A DNA stretch of 64,000 nucleotides from an uncultured Lachnospiraceae bacterium (lineage in GTDB: Bacteria; Bacillota; Clostridia; Lachnospirales; Lachnospiraceae). Below, piece by piece: positions 1 through 8,618 of this stretch. The stretch lies in contig CAJUDM010000001.1 of NCBI GenBank assembly GCA_910584915.1, positions 243,592 to 307,591 on the forward strand, read 5' to 3'. Numbering within the stretch: the first letter of the stretch is position 1; every line of letters starts with the position of its first letter. The notes under the pieces are model-generated. The model saw nothing but the letters and a program-made list of their open reading frames with translations. It did no database searches and was not told the DNA's origin. The position numbers and the translations under genes were made by a program.

Positions 1-580
1 TCATCCAGCCCCTGTACGCTCTCCCGCAGCTCACCGCAAGCCCCAGAAACACAATAAAAAGTGCAAACAGCTCCACCTCCGGTATGCAGGACAGCGCAAA
101 CCTTGTGACCGGCAGAAAAGCCGCGTACATGATACCGGCAGACAGTGCCTGCCTTTTATCCGGCTTGACAAGCAGTGCAAAAAACAGCATGGCAAGCGAC
201 AGCAGCAAAAGATTACACAACATCGGCGACAGCAGGTTCCATCCGAACAAAAAACCCCAGATGACCCAGAACAGCAAAAGCACCGGACTCCACGCCGCGA
301 AAGAAAGATACATGCCGTGGCTCTCATTAAAGCCGAAATATCCCTGCGGATAGCCATAGCCGATCACGCTCTCTGTCAGCTTATAATAGAACAACTCATC
401 GTTCCAGGGGGATGCCGGCAGATATATCCGTGAAAAACTCTGTCCCTGAAACCCGCAGTACACAAACGCACAGATCCAGGGCAGAAGCGCAAGAAAGAGC
501 GCGACTGCCGCCACGCCCCGTTTTTCTCTATTCTTATGCAATATTCCCCTGATTCCTTCCAACCTGTCCCTCTCTTCCAA
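1..580 (-). CDS. Polytopic membrane protein, probable GT-C type glycosyltransferase (N-terminal part only)
   Basis: The C-terminal part lies beyond the left edge. About 190 codons are visible, with hydrophobic stretches typical of a multi-spanning protein, the first being VAAVALFLALLPWICAFVYC. The loop after it holds SPWNDELFYYKL, an acidic D-E pair placed like the catalytic-loop acid of GT-C enzymes. No ATG opens this frame after its upstream stop. The candidates are TTG codons at 580, 562 and 541, the last preceded by AGGGG, so the start is uncertain. An ATG at 585 is out of frame. It lies 114 bp downstream of the fucose enzyme on the same strand, fitting an envelope-glycan role. GT-C membership is inferred from topology and context. 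Confidence 0.5.
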   Translation of the reverse strand, partial: MEERDRLEGIRGILHKNREKRGVAAVALFLALLPWICAFVYCGFQGQSFSRIYLPASPWNDELFYYKLTESVIGYGYPQGYFGFNESHGMYLSFAAWSPVLLLFWVIWGFLFGWNLLSPMLCNLLLLSLAMLFFALLVKPDKRQALSAGIMYAAFLPVTRFALSCIPEVELFALFIVFLGLAVSCGRAYRGWM

Positions 581-694
581 TTCATAAGCCTGTTTTACCG
601 CCTGCCGAAATTACATATCTCTTTCACACTCCAACTTTCCATAATCATAGTGCAATTCAAAACTCAGAGTGTACAAGGCAGCGTCTGCTCCATC

Positions 695-3600
695 TCACAC
701 AAACTCACTCTCCCAGACATCCACCCCGTTGTCCTGAAACACCTCGTGGAGCCGCCCCGAAAGCTGCCTCTTTGTCACACCCTTTTTCAGGATCGCCTGC
801 AAAAAACCGCCGCCTCCGGCTCCCGCTATAAACCTCCCGTCGATCAGGTCCTCGCAGGACAGGAAAATCTGGTCGATACAGGTGTTCGTCGCGCCCATAT
901 CCAACTGTTTTGAAAGTTCCCAGTGTTCGTTGAACAACCTCGCCAGCCCGTCGATGTCGCCTTCCTCCAGCGCCCATTTCATCCGGACTGCCGTCACCTT
1001 CATCGCGGACAGCGCCTCCACAGATTCCCTTCGCCCTCCAATATAATTTCCCACAACCTCCCTGAGCAGGTTCCTTGCCAGTCTTCTCTGCCCCGTGTAG
1101 ATCAGCACAAACCGCTCCTGAAGTTCCCTCATCGCCTTCTCCGGCACAGAGACCTGATCTACCCGGATCTTCTGGTCGATCCCCGACTTCGTCGTGATAT
1201 ACTTGATGCCGTTTGTCAGACCGCCCACCTGATCCTGCCATCCCCCGCCGGTACTCATCATCTGTTCCATGCACAGGACGATGTCGTAAAGCGCCCCGTC
1301 ATCGCAGGAAAGCCCCAGAAATTCATGGAGCGCCTTCACACAGGCTCCCGACAAAATACTGCTCGTCCCGAGCCCCGAGCCCTTCGGCACGCCGACCACT
1401 TTCGTGGAGAGGTAAATGCCGCCGCCCAGTCTCCGCAGAATTTCCTGCAGCGTCTCTGTTCCCGCCAGAGGCACGATCCCGCAGGAGATCAGCGCCGCCT
1501 TATGCAATGCAAAAAAGTCAAAGGGATTGTGGCAGTCCCGTATTTCCTCCACCGTCCTGCACACGCCCTCCGCGCCGATATCTTCACTGGCAAACTCCAC
1601 CTGCAGCGCATCCAGTTTCCTCACCTCCACCTGGATCGGCAGGATGCCGTTTAACTTCAGCGCCGCATTCAGCACAACGCCGCCGTTTTCATTGCAGTAG
1701 GGCGGTGTATCTGTCCAGCCGCCTCCCCAGTTCACCCTCACCGGCAGCCGCACTGTCACATTTTCGTTTTCTATACGATAATTTTTATTGTCCTGAATAT
1801 ATTTTCTGCTGTTGTCATAGACAGCTTTGCCGAGACAGTCAAAACAAAGCCTTTCCAGCACATCGTAGCCCACATCCCCCGCAAAGATGATATTTTTCTC
1901 CCGCATATGCCGTGAAAGGGCATAATAGATGCGCATCTTCAGCAAAAGCCCGCTCTCCTTTGCCTTCTCCATCAGCAGGTCAAACTTCTTCTGATCGATC
2001 CCCACCTGTCCGAATATCTGAAGCGCTTCCCCGTAGGATGTCCCCGCCTCCAGCTTCTCCGCAAACCGTGTCACTAAAACCAGATCCTCCAGCCTGGTCT
2101 TCCAGGGCAGTACCGCTCTCACATCCGCCTTAGCAAAAGACTCATATAAGCTGCAGCGCTCCACGGAAAGCCACTTTGCCACCGCCGTCGATGGCTCCTT
2201 CTTCTCTGACATCCTCACAAGCCGCAGGGAAGCCTGAACCGCCTCCTCCATACTGTCACAGATCGGATAGAGTCTTGCAAACCACAAATAATACTCCTGC
2301 TCTCCCCAGATCAGCTCCGGTGCAATCCCGTAATAGGAGAGCATCTCTTTAAGTCCCCCGTAGATAAACGCCGTATCCTGCTCAAACATCCCCTTCGGGT
2401 TATCCTCCACACCGTATATCCTGACCGTATATCTGCCATCCTGCAGCCGCAGTCCATGCAGCACCACATGGGGCGGGAACTGCGCCTTTTCCAGGCTAAG
2501 CCCTGACAGGATACTGCCATCGCCCACACTGACGCCGCCTCCTATCTCACAATCCTCCAGATAGCAGCCGTCTCCGATAGCAGCGTCCTTCGCTATCAGG
2601 CTGTTGTGAGCAGCATACCTCACCTCTCCCGGCCTGTTGCTGCAGACCTGCTTTTTCCAGTGCAGATACTCATAGTCCTCCACATCTTTTGTCACCAGTT
2701 CCAGCAGTTCCCTTGTCGTCCCGAAATGGATAAATTCCGCAGGGGACAGACAGATGACCTTCATACGGAATCCCTGCAGCACCTCCCATATTTTTGTCCT
2801 GCAATCCCTCAGTTCATCACAGAAAGTCCCCTCCGGCGCCTCCAGATAGTATTCCTGCAGCGTTGCATCCTTCGCCAGCGGATACAGAAAATCCCCGTAA
2901 AAACTGATCCTGGCGCGCTCATTGACAAATGTATCAAATTTTTTCTGATCCACCCGCCCCTCTGTTTCGATCAGGGAAAACAGCGCCGACAAAAGCTCTG
3001 TATCCAGCATCACTGCGCCTGTATCCAGATCCACCATCCCCTGCTCATTCACGGCTCCCAGCGCCCGCAGCTGCTCCTCAGACTGTTTGTGCAGGAACTT
3101 TTTTACCATACCACAGCCGTCATTCAAAAATACACCATGATCTTTTCCGGTCGAAACCGGCTCTTTGATTGAAATAGCGGCTGCCCCTCTGTACTGCAGG
3201 TCAATCTGAAGCACGTTGAACAGCAAAAGCACATCCCCGCTCATCACGAGCATCCCGCTCTGCATCCTCGCCGGAATTCCCGCCGTCGCCACCATAAATT
3301 CATCGAACAGAGTCGATGCCCTGCCGTTTGGCAGTTCCCGCGGCACAGGCGAAAACAGCTTTCCGCACACACTGTATTGGGGCACCCTCTTGGAATCCCC
3401 GCCGGAATGGATCACCAGAACCTTTTTCCTGAACGCCTCCCTGCCGCCTTCCGTCTCCGCCAGAAATCTCAGTACATTGAGCGTTGCGCCGCCCGAGCCA
3501 ACGCGTTTTCCCTCCGGATCGGAGAGCACTGTATATTTCGTCTTTCCCGGCAGAAGATTATTCTGCAGCCGGTACTCGATCTCCTTCCGGTAGGCGGAAG

Positions 3601-3745
3601 CCTGGTCCTCGTTGGAGGCAGTCAGGATGATATGATCCCAGCAGGGAAAAGAACGCTTCCTCAGCGCCCTTCTGTAATCCTCCCAGGCATCCAGATAACT
3701 CTGCTGTAAAAACAACGGTTTTATTTTGCTGTAGCTTACGTTCAT
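695..3745 (-). CDS. fkp: Bifunctional L-fucokinase / fucose-1-phosphate guanylyltransferase
   Basis: Predicted to phosphorylate L-fucose and join it to GMP, giving GDP-L-fucose for surface glycans (salvage route). At 1016 residues it is close to the Bacteroides Fkp (about 950). The N-terminal half is a nucleotidyltransferase-like domain with VGSGGATLNVL near residue 83 and a HSGGDSKR motif near 113. The middle, around 400-440, looks like a beta-helical hexapeptide stretch. The C-terminal third is a GHMP kinase: VNWGGGWTDTPPYCNENGG near 670, ATP loop PKGSGLGTSS near 788 and a glycine-rich GAGGGG motif near the end. The ATG at 3745 has GGAGAA six bases upstream, and a perfect 7-bp hairpin (3770-3786) lies in the leader. 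Family members acting on related sugars (for example heptose) cannot be excluded by eye. Confidence 0.85.
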   Translation of the reverse strand: MNVSYSKIKPLFLQQSYLDAWEDYRRALRKRSFPCWDHIILTASNEDQASAYRKEIEYRLQNNLLPGKTKYTVLSDPEGKRVGSGGATLNVLRFLAETEGGREAFRKKVLVIHSGGDSKRVPQYSVCGKLFSPVPRELPNGRASTLFDEFMVATAGIPARMQSGMLVMSGDVLLLFNVLQIDLQYRGAAAISIKEPVSTGKDHGVFLNDGCGMVKKFLHKQSEEQLRALGAVNEQGMVDLDTGAVMLDTELLSALFSLIETEGRVDQKKFDTFVNERARISFYGDFLYPLAKDATLQEYYLEAPEGTFCDELRDCRTKIWEVLQGFRMKVICLSPAEFIHFGTTRELLELVTKDVEDYEYLHWKKQVCSNRPGEVRYAAHNSLIAKDAAIGDGCYLEDCEIGGGVSVGDGSILSGLSLEKAQFPPHVVLHGLRLQDGRYTVRIYGVEDNPKGMFEQDTAFIYGGLKEMLSYYGIAPELIWGEQEYYLWFARLYPICDSMEEAVQASLRLVRMSEKKEPSTAVAKWLSVERCSLYESFAKADVRAVLPWKTRLEDLVLVTRFAEKLEAGTSYGEALQIFGQVGIDQKKFDLLMEKAKESGLLLKMRIYYALSRHMREKNIIFAGDVGYDVLERLCFDCLGKAVYDNSRKYIQDNKNYRIENENVTVRLPVRVNWGGGWTDTPPYCNENGGVVLNAALKLNGILPIQVEVRKLDALQVEFASEDIGAEGVCRTVEEIRDCHNPFDFFALHKAALISCGIVPLAGTETLQEILRRLGGGIYLSTKVVGVPKGSGLGTSSILSGACVKALHEFLGLSCDDGALYDIVLCMEQMMSTGGGWQDQVGGLTNGIKYITTKSGIDQKIRVDQVSVPEKAMRELQERFVLIYTGQRRLARNLLREVVGNYIGGRRESVEALSAMKVTAVRMKWALEEGDIDGLARLFNEHWELSKQLDMGATNTCIDQIFLSCEDLIDGRFIAGAGGGGFLQAILKKGVTKRQLSGRLHEVFQDNGVDVWESEFV

Positions 3746-3940
3746 ACTGTTCTCCGATCCTGATCTCCTGATCTGCCGTGCAGATCCGTAAATTCAAAAA
3801 TATTAATAAGAACACCCGTTTACAGATCATAGTATTAAATACATATATTCAAGTCTGTAAATTTTCACACATAGTCGAAACTTCTTAATTTCCGCTTACA
3901 TAAAGTTTATCCAGCGGATGCTATCCCCCACATCCCTGTC

Positions 3941-4807
3941 TTAATTTTTATACTGCGACATATATGCCGCGATCGCATCCTGCCAAGGGGCGAATGTAAA
4001 GTCTGTGGTCAGCCGCAGCATATAGTTATCCAAAATGGAATACGCCGGGCGCTTTGTCGGCGAACCGAACTCCTCCGTTGAAATATAATTCACCCTGATG
4101 TCCTTCCCCGCCAGCCGGAATATCTCTGCCGCAAAATCCGCCCAGCTGCAGCTCCCCTCGCAGGTACCGTGAAACAGTCCGTAATTTTCCGTGGGCAGAA
4201 GGTATCTGACCGCCTTTGCCAGTTCCGCCGCGCTGGTCGGTGTCCCATACTGATCCTTTACAACGCCGACCTCCTTATGTTCTTCCGCCAGCCGGAGCAT
4301 CGTCTTTACAAAGTTTTTGCCGTCCCCGTACAGCCATGCTGTCCTGATGATGAAATATTTATCACCGAAATCCCTGACAAAATTTTCTCCCGCCAGCTTC
4401 GTCTTTCCGTACATGCTGGTGGGTCCCACCGCATCAAACTCCGTCAACGCCCTGTCCTCCGTTCCCGGAAAGACATAGTCCGTGGAAATATGCATCAGTT
4501 TCGCCCCCGTCTCCGTCGCCGCAATGCTCAGATTCCGGGGACCAACGGCATTGATCTTATAAGCGTTGTCGATGTCCGTCTCGCACTTATCCACATTCGT
4601 GTGCGCCGCACAGTTGATGATGGCATCCGGTTTTATCTCTCTCACGAAAGAAAGCACCGCATCCACATCTGTGATGTCGAGCGCTGTGATACCCTCTCCT
4701 TTCCATACATCCGTGTTGATGAGCGTAATACCCTGCTCTCCCTCGTATAACTGATTCAACGCCCTGCCGAGCTGGCCGTTGCAGCCGGTAATCATGATCT
4801 TTTTCAT
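3941..4807 (-). CDS. rfbD: dTDP-4-dehydrorhamnose reductase
   Basis: Last step of dTDP-L-rhamnose synthesis: NAD(P)H-dependent reduction of dTDP-4-keto-L-rhamnose in the cytosol. The 288-residue protein is normal for RmlD. It has the extended short-chain dehydrogenase pattern: nucleotide loop ITGCNGQLGRAL at residues 6-17, DVTNVDKCE-type region (NCAAHTNVDKCE), STDYVFPG, and the catalytic Y-x3-K as MYGKTKLAGE. The start at 4807 has AGGAGA nine bases upstream. No other rml gene is in view, so the rest of the pathway must lie elsewhere. It is followed 195 bp later by the fucose enzyme on the same strand, which suggests a deoxysugar-containing capsule or wall polysaccharide. Confidence 0.9.
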   Translation of the reverse strand: MKKIMITGCNGQLGRALNQLYEGEQGITLINTDVWKGEGITALDITDVDAVLSFVREIKPDAIINCAAHTNVDKCETDIDNAYKINAVGPRNLSIAATETGAKLMHISTDYVFPGTEDRALTEFDAVGPTSMYGKTKLAGENFVRDFGDKYFIIRTAWLYGDGKNFVKTMLRLAEEHKEVGVVKDQYGTPTSAAELAKAVRYLLPTENYGLFHGTCEGSCSWADFAAEIFRLAGKDIRVNYISTEEFGSPTKRPAYSILDNYMLRLTTDFTFAPWQDAIAAYMSQYKN

Positions 4808-4930
4808 TTTGTTGTTCTCCTGTATTACCCCATTATGGTGTCATCATTTTTTAATATCTGATGAATACGTTACAGTTAGCATACCACATTTTCCCATTCC
4901 TGCAAAGGGACTTAATTCTCTAGGCATCGT

Positions 4931-4968
4931 CATTTTACTTTCGGATGTAATGGCCAGAAAGTAAAATG
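4931..4968. repeat. Perfect 12-bp inverted repeat in a divergent intergenic region
   Basis: CATTTTACTTTC (4931-4942) and GAAAGTAAAATG (4957-4968) are perfect reverse complements separated by 14 bases. The site lies between rfbD (minus) and the plus-strand membrane protein. There is no adjoining T-run, so a terminator is unlikely. An operator or a small mobile repeat are both possible. Confidence 0.7.
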
Positions 4969-5116
4969 GCGCTGCCTTTCTATACAGATTGGAAGCTTTA
5001 TGCTATCATATAAAATGTAATATCGCAACAAACAATGCAATCTTTCACAACAGTTTATTTATCAGCTGCAAAACCACAGTTTTTTGCACTGCTGCCATGA
5101 TGACAAGGAGCCTCCC

Positions 5117-6988
5117 ATGAGCAAAAAATACCGCATCCCCGCCGCCCTCTGCATGGCGGCGCTCTGGATCTTTCTCATATACCGTTTTACCGGCATCTTT
5201 TTTGAGACCAACGATGACCGCATCATCTCTGAAATTTTTTCAGGCGCCATGACCGGCGTCCCGGAAGCACATACCTACTATGTGGATTATACCCTGGGGT
5301 TCCTCCTCTCCTCGCTCTACCGCATCACTACCGCCATCCCCTGGTACGGCGGTATGCTTGTTCTGTTCCAGTTTTTGTGCTGTTTCTTTATTGCGGACGC
5401 TTTTCTCTCCCGCTGCCGGAATAAGAAGGCCCTCCTTTTTGCCCTGTCATTCATCGCACTGACATATGCTGCCGAAATATATGTGATCGCGAGCATTCAA
5501 TATACCTCCACCGCCGCCATGCTCGCCATAACAGGTTACCTGTGCTTCCTGTTGTACCCCGGGGAAAAATCCCGCTGCGTCTCATTTTTCCTGTTGGAAT
5601 CTCTCTCCTTTCTTCTGCGCAGCAACGCCATGCTGATGATCCAGCCCATGGGGTTTCTGGTCCTTTTGGGGCTGCATCTCTCAGAGAACAGCCTGTTTCC
5701 GTTTTCCGCTCCTTCGTATAAACGCCGCTCCGGGATGCCTTCCTTCTCTTCCCGTAAAACTCATAGTGTAATACAGCCTGCTTCTGTTTCTAAAACCGAC
5801 GCTGCAATATCAGCAACCGCTCACCATAATCCCATTTTCGGGAAAAAACAGTTTACAAAATATCCTCTGTTGTTTCAGGCTATCGTCATCCTGTCCGCCA
5901 TCCTGCTCAGTGGAAAAAGCAGTTACCTCATCTTCCACAGCTCCCCCGGCTGGAAGGAATACAAAAAAGTCAACGATGCCGTCACGGAGATCACGGACTA
6001 TGCCGCGATCCCGGACTACGCGGATGTAAAGGATATCCTCCCAAAGTATAATGTTACCGAAAAACAGTACCGCGCCTTCCTCCAGTACGCTATGATAGAG
6101 GAAAATCTTTCCGGCGACTGTCTGTCGGAGATCGCCGATGTCGCGCATGCCCAAAATACAAAGCCTGCCCTTTCTCAGACTATCCGGCAGTTTTTAGAAA
6201 GCTACACCACGCGGGAATACTGGGATCTGAACTTTTTGCTTCTGGCTTCCTGGAGTGCCCTTATTCTCTGCCTGTTCCTGAAAAGGGCATTCTCCCTCCT
6301 GCTCCCTTTGACTGGACTTCTCCTCGGCAGAAGCGCCCTCTGGCTCTTCTTATTATACGAGGGCAGAATTCCCCCCAGAGTGATGGTTCCCCTGTTTTTA
6401 GGCGAGATCACATTCCTGTTCTGCCTCTTTTTCCTGAATGTTTTAAAAAATGACAAATTCTGCAGTGCAGAGAATGTCGGACTTTCGGCAAACACCCGTT
6501 ATGACGATCATGTCATCAAAAAGCATCTTCCTGTTCTCCTTGTGTTATTGCTGCTACCGTTTGGCGCAAAAACATTGAAAAACCAATATTTGTATCTCTC
6601 AGAAAAAAATGCCTCTGAAGCCATCTACTTCCGGGGAATGCAGGAAATGATAACTTATTGCAACAGTCATCCTGAGAATCGCTACTTTATTGACGCCAGC
6701 ACTCTGATCTATTATCGCGGCAGCGCTTTTGAAACAAAAATTTATGGTCCCAGGAACGCCGTCATCACCGGCTGCTGGTATTCCGGCGCACCCGTATTAT
6801 ATGAATATGAAAAAAATTATTTTGCCGGCTGTGGTTCCATTTACCTTCTCACTTCTTCCGACATGGAAATGCAGTCCCGTATGGTGATCGACTATCTGGA
6901 AGAAAGACTTGATACCACCGCCCGCCCGGATGATACATTTACAGTTTCCAACGGCGGAAAATATCTGGTTTATGTATTTCCACTTTAA
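5117..6988 (+). CDS. Polytopic membrane protein of unknown function, possibly GT-C-like
   Basis: I do not recognise a named family. From the ATG at 5117 the protein has 623 residues and about ten or more hydrophobic helices. This start is chosen because AAGGAG (5105-5110) lies six bases upstream; an upstream ATG at 5084 lacks such a site. The first loop carries FFETNDDRIISEIFSG, an acidic motif where GT-C enzymes keep catalytic acids. A hydrophilic, low-complexity Ser/Lys-rich stretch around residues 195-250 interrupts the helices. The C-terminal 130 residues are soluble and extracytoplasmic-looking (around ENRYFIDASTLIYYRGS). It stands alone, divergent from rfbD. A role in sugar transfer or modification at the cell surface is inference from layout only. 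Confidence 0.75.
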   Translation: MSKKYRIPAALCMAALWIFLIYRFTGIFFETNDDRIISEIFSGAMTGVPEAHTYYVDYTLGFLLSSLYRITTAIPWYGGMLVLFQFLCCFFIADAFLSRCRNKKALLFALSFIALTYAAEIYVIASIQYTSTAAMLAITGYLCFLLYPGEKSRCVSFFLLESLSFLLRSNAMLMIQPMGFLVLLGLHLSENSLFPFSAPSYKRRSGMPSFSSRKTHSVIQPASVSKTDAAISATAHHNPIFGKKQFTKYPLLFQAIVILSAILLSGKSSYLIFHSSPGWKEYKKVNDAVTEITDYAAIPDYADVKDILPKYNVTEKQYRAFLQYAMIEENLSGDCLSEIADVAHAQNTKPALSQTIRQFLESYTTREYWDLNFLLLASWSALILCLFLKRAFSLLLPLTGLLLGRSALWLFLLYEGRIPPRVMVPLFLGEITFLFCLFFLNVLKNDKFCSAENVGLSANTRYDDHVIKKHLPVLLVLLLLPFGAKTLKNQYLYLSEKNASEAIYFRGMQEMITYCNSHPENRYFIDASTLIYYRGSAFETKIYGPRNAVITGCWYSGAPVLYEYEKNYFAGCGSIYLLTSSDMEMQSRMVIDYLEERLDTTARPDDTFTVSNGGKYLVYVFPL

Positions 6989-7051
6989 ACTTTTTTATCC
7001 GGTATGCATCTGATAAATAGACGTATAAATTGTCTTTCGGTCTTTAAAAAG

Positions 7052-7066
7052 GTTACATAATGTAAC
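7052..7066. promoter_or_regulatory. 15-bp palindrome, candidate operator
   Basis: GTTACAT-A-ATGTAAC is a perfect palindrome about 60 bp upstream of the first promoter-like box before the DUF3048 gene. No regulator is identifiable from it. Confidence 0.35.
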
Positions 7067-7115
7067 AAAATCGCAGAATATGTAATACTTTCTAATGACG
7101 GAAAAGGTGGATTAT

Positions 7116-7201
7116 GATATAATATCGACAGATATTATATCAGCGCCGAGCGAAGCGAGTGTGCATCGCGCAGCGTGCCATGACGGCAGTCATGGTATAA
7201 T
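7116..7201 (+). promoter_or_regulatory. Promoter region with two nested inverted repeats before the DUF3048 gene
   Basis: GATATAATATC (7116-7126) and GATATTATATC (7131-7141) form a perfect 11-bp inverted repeat that includes a TATAAT. Further on, CCATGAC (7178-7184) and GTCATGG (7189-7195) form a second hairpin whose right arm supplies the TG of an extended -10 box, TGGTATAAT (TATAAT at 7196-7201). Between them lies a GC-rich stretch of the GAGCGAAGCGAG type. The second box is the better promoter for the gene at 7253. The whole block looks like an inserted repeat that now carries the promoter (inference). Confidence 0.5.
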
Positions 7202-7252
7202 GTCCACGAAAGCTACAGCTTAATAATAAAAAGGAAGAGAGGTATTATAGTA

Positions 7253-8410
7253 ATGAAGAAACATCATATTCTTCTGATCGCAGCACTTACTGCCGCGCTC
7301 TGCATATCAGGCTGCGGGAAAGAAGATGAACCTGCATCTACGGAAATTCAGGATATCACTGTAGAGGCGGAAGATCTTCCGGGCACTTCCGAAGAAGAAC
7401 CCACAGAACCTGAAGAGGAGGTTTACGTTGACGATGAGGAAGCTCCCGGCGAGGGCTATGTGAGAAGTTCCCTGACCAACTTATGGGTGAAAGAGGAGGT
7501 TGCCAATTCCAGACCGATCTCCGTCATGATGCCTACTGATACAGCAGCACAGCCTCAGTATGGAATAGGCAGCGCCGGCGTTTTGTACGAGATCATGGAG
7601 GAGGGCAGCATCTCCCGCCAGATGGCGATCATCGAGGGCTGGCAGGATATGGAAAAGATCGGCAATATCCGCAGCGTCCGTCACTACTATGTTCCGGTCG
7701 GAATGGAATGGGATTCCATCATCGTACACTTCGGCGGTCCCTTTTATGCGGATGCCTGGGTTACCCGCGCCGACGTGGATAACATCACCGGCACACATAC
7801 GGGCAGTACCAATGTTGCTCCCGGTTCCGAGGCATTTTTCCGCTCAAACGACAAGAAAGCGCCCCACAACGCATATACATCCGGCGAAAAGCTGACAAGC
7901 GCTATCGAAAAGCAGAAATATGAAAAAGACCACAGAAGCCAGTACTGGACCGCTGACCACTTTACATTTACCAACGCTTCCCATCCCAACACGCTGGAGG
8001 ATTACAGCGATGCTAAGAGGGCGGTAAATATTGACTTAAGCGGTGTGTTCCCTGTTACATTGACTTCCCTGGAGTACAATGAGGACGAAGGCGTCTACTA
8101 CAAGACGCTCCACAAAAACAAACAGATCGACCAGCTCACAGGAGAGCAGCTCACATTCTCCAACGTAATTGTACAGATGACGGACTGCAAAAAGCTGGAT
8201 GACAAGGATTATCAGGATTTCACGATGATCGACAGCGGAAAGCCCGGCTACTTCTGCACCATGGGCAAGATGATCCCGATCACCTGGACAAAGACATCCG
8301 AACATGCCCCGACCAAGTACTACGATATGAACGGGGACGAAATCGTGCTGAACACAGGTAAGACTTATATCGCTGTTGCACAGGCCGGCACGAAACCGAT
8401 TTTTGAGTGA
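7253..8410 (+). CDS. DUF3048 (YerB-like) lipoprotein
   Basis: The 385-residue protein starts with a signal peptide ending in the lipobox ISGC (Cys21), so it should be lipid-anchored outside the membrane. After an acidic, low-complexity linker (residues 25-70) comes the DUF3048 pattern: SRPISVMMPTDTAAQPQYG, then GVLYEIMEEGSISRQMAIIE and IGNIRSVRHYY. B. subtilis YerB is the known relative; the biochemical role is unsettled. AGGAAGAGAGG precedes the ATG. A clear terminator follows at 8479-8510, so it is a single-gene unit. Confidence 0.88.
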   Translation: MKKHHILLIAALTAALCISGCGKEDEPASTEIQDITVEAEDLPGTSEEEPTEPEEEVYVDDEEAPGEGYVRSSLTNLWVKEEVANSRPISVMMPTDTAAQPQYGIGSAGVLYEIMEEGSISRQMAIIEGWQDMEKIGNIRSVRHYYVPVGMEWDSIIVHFGGPFYADAWVTRADVDNITGTHTGSTNVAPGSEAFFRSNDKKAPHNAYTSGEKLTSAIEKQKYEKDHRSQYWTADHFTFTNASHPNTLEDYSDAKRAVNIDLSGVFPVTLTSLEYNEDEGVYYKTLHKNKQIDQLTGEQLTFSNVIVQMTDCKKLDDKDYQDFTMIDSGKPGYFCTMGKMIPITWTKTSEHAPTKYYDMNGDEIVLNTGKTYIAVAQAGTKPIFE

Positions 8411-8478
8411 CGCTGTTGCAGAATCTGTTCTTTAGATCCTGTAGTTTTCCGTTTTAGCGTGGTTACAGAAATAAAAGG

Positions 8479-8510
8479 AACCGCTTCTTCTTCGAAGCGG
8501 CTCTTTTTAT
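8479..8510 (+). terminator. Rho-independent terminator of the DUF3048 gene
   Basis: CCGCTTC (8481-8487) pairs with GAAGCGG (8494-8500) around a 6-base loop, followed by CTCTTTTTATT. Confidence 0.85.
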
Positions 8511-8618
8511 TACAGTATTAAAAAGCACATAGAAATTTACTGTTTCGCAGCATGCACTTCACACAGTGGGCAGGAGAAGATAATTCTGCCCTGCCTGATC
8601 CTGCCGGTGGCACCCGCT

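Noticed and set aside
376..585. 69-codon minus-strand frame starting ATG 585
   Set aside because: The adjacent frame encodes a continuous hydrophobic protein to the window edge; this one has no such pattern.
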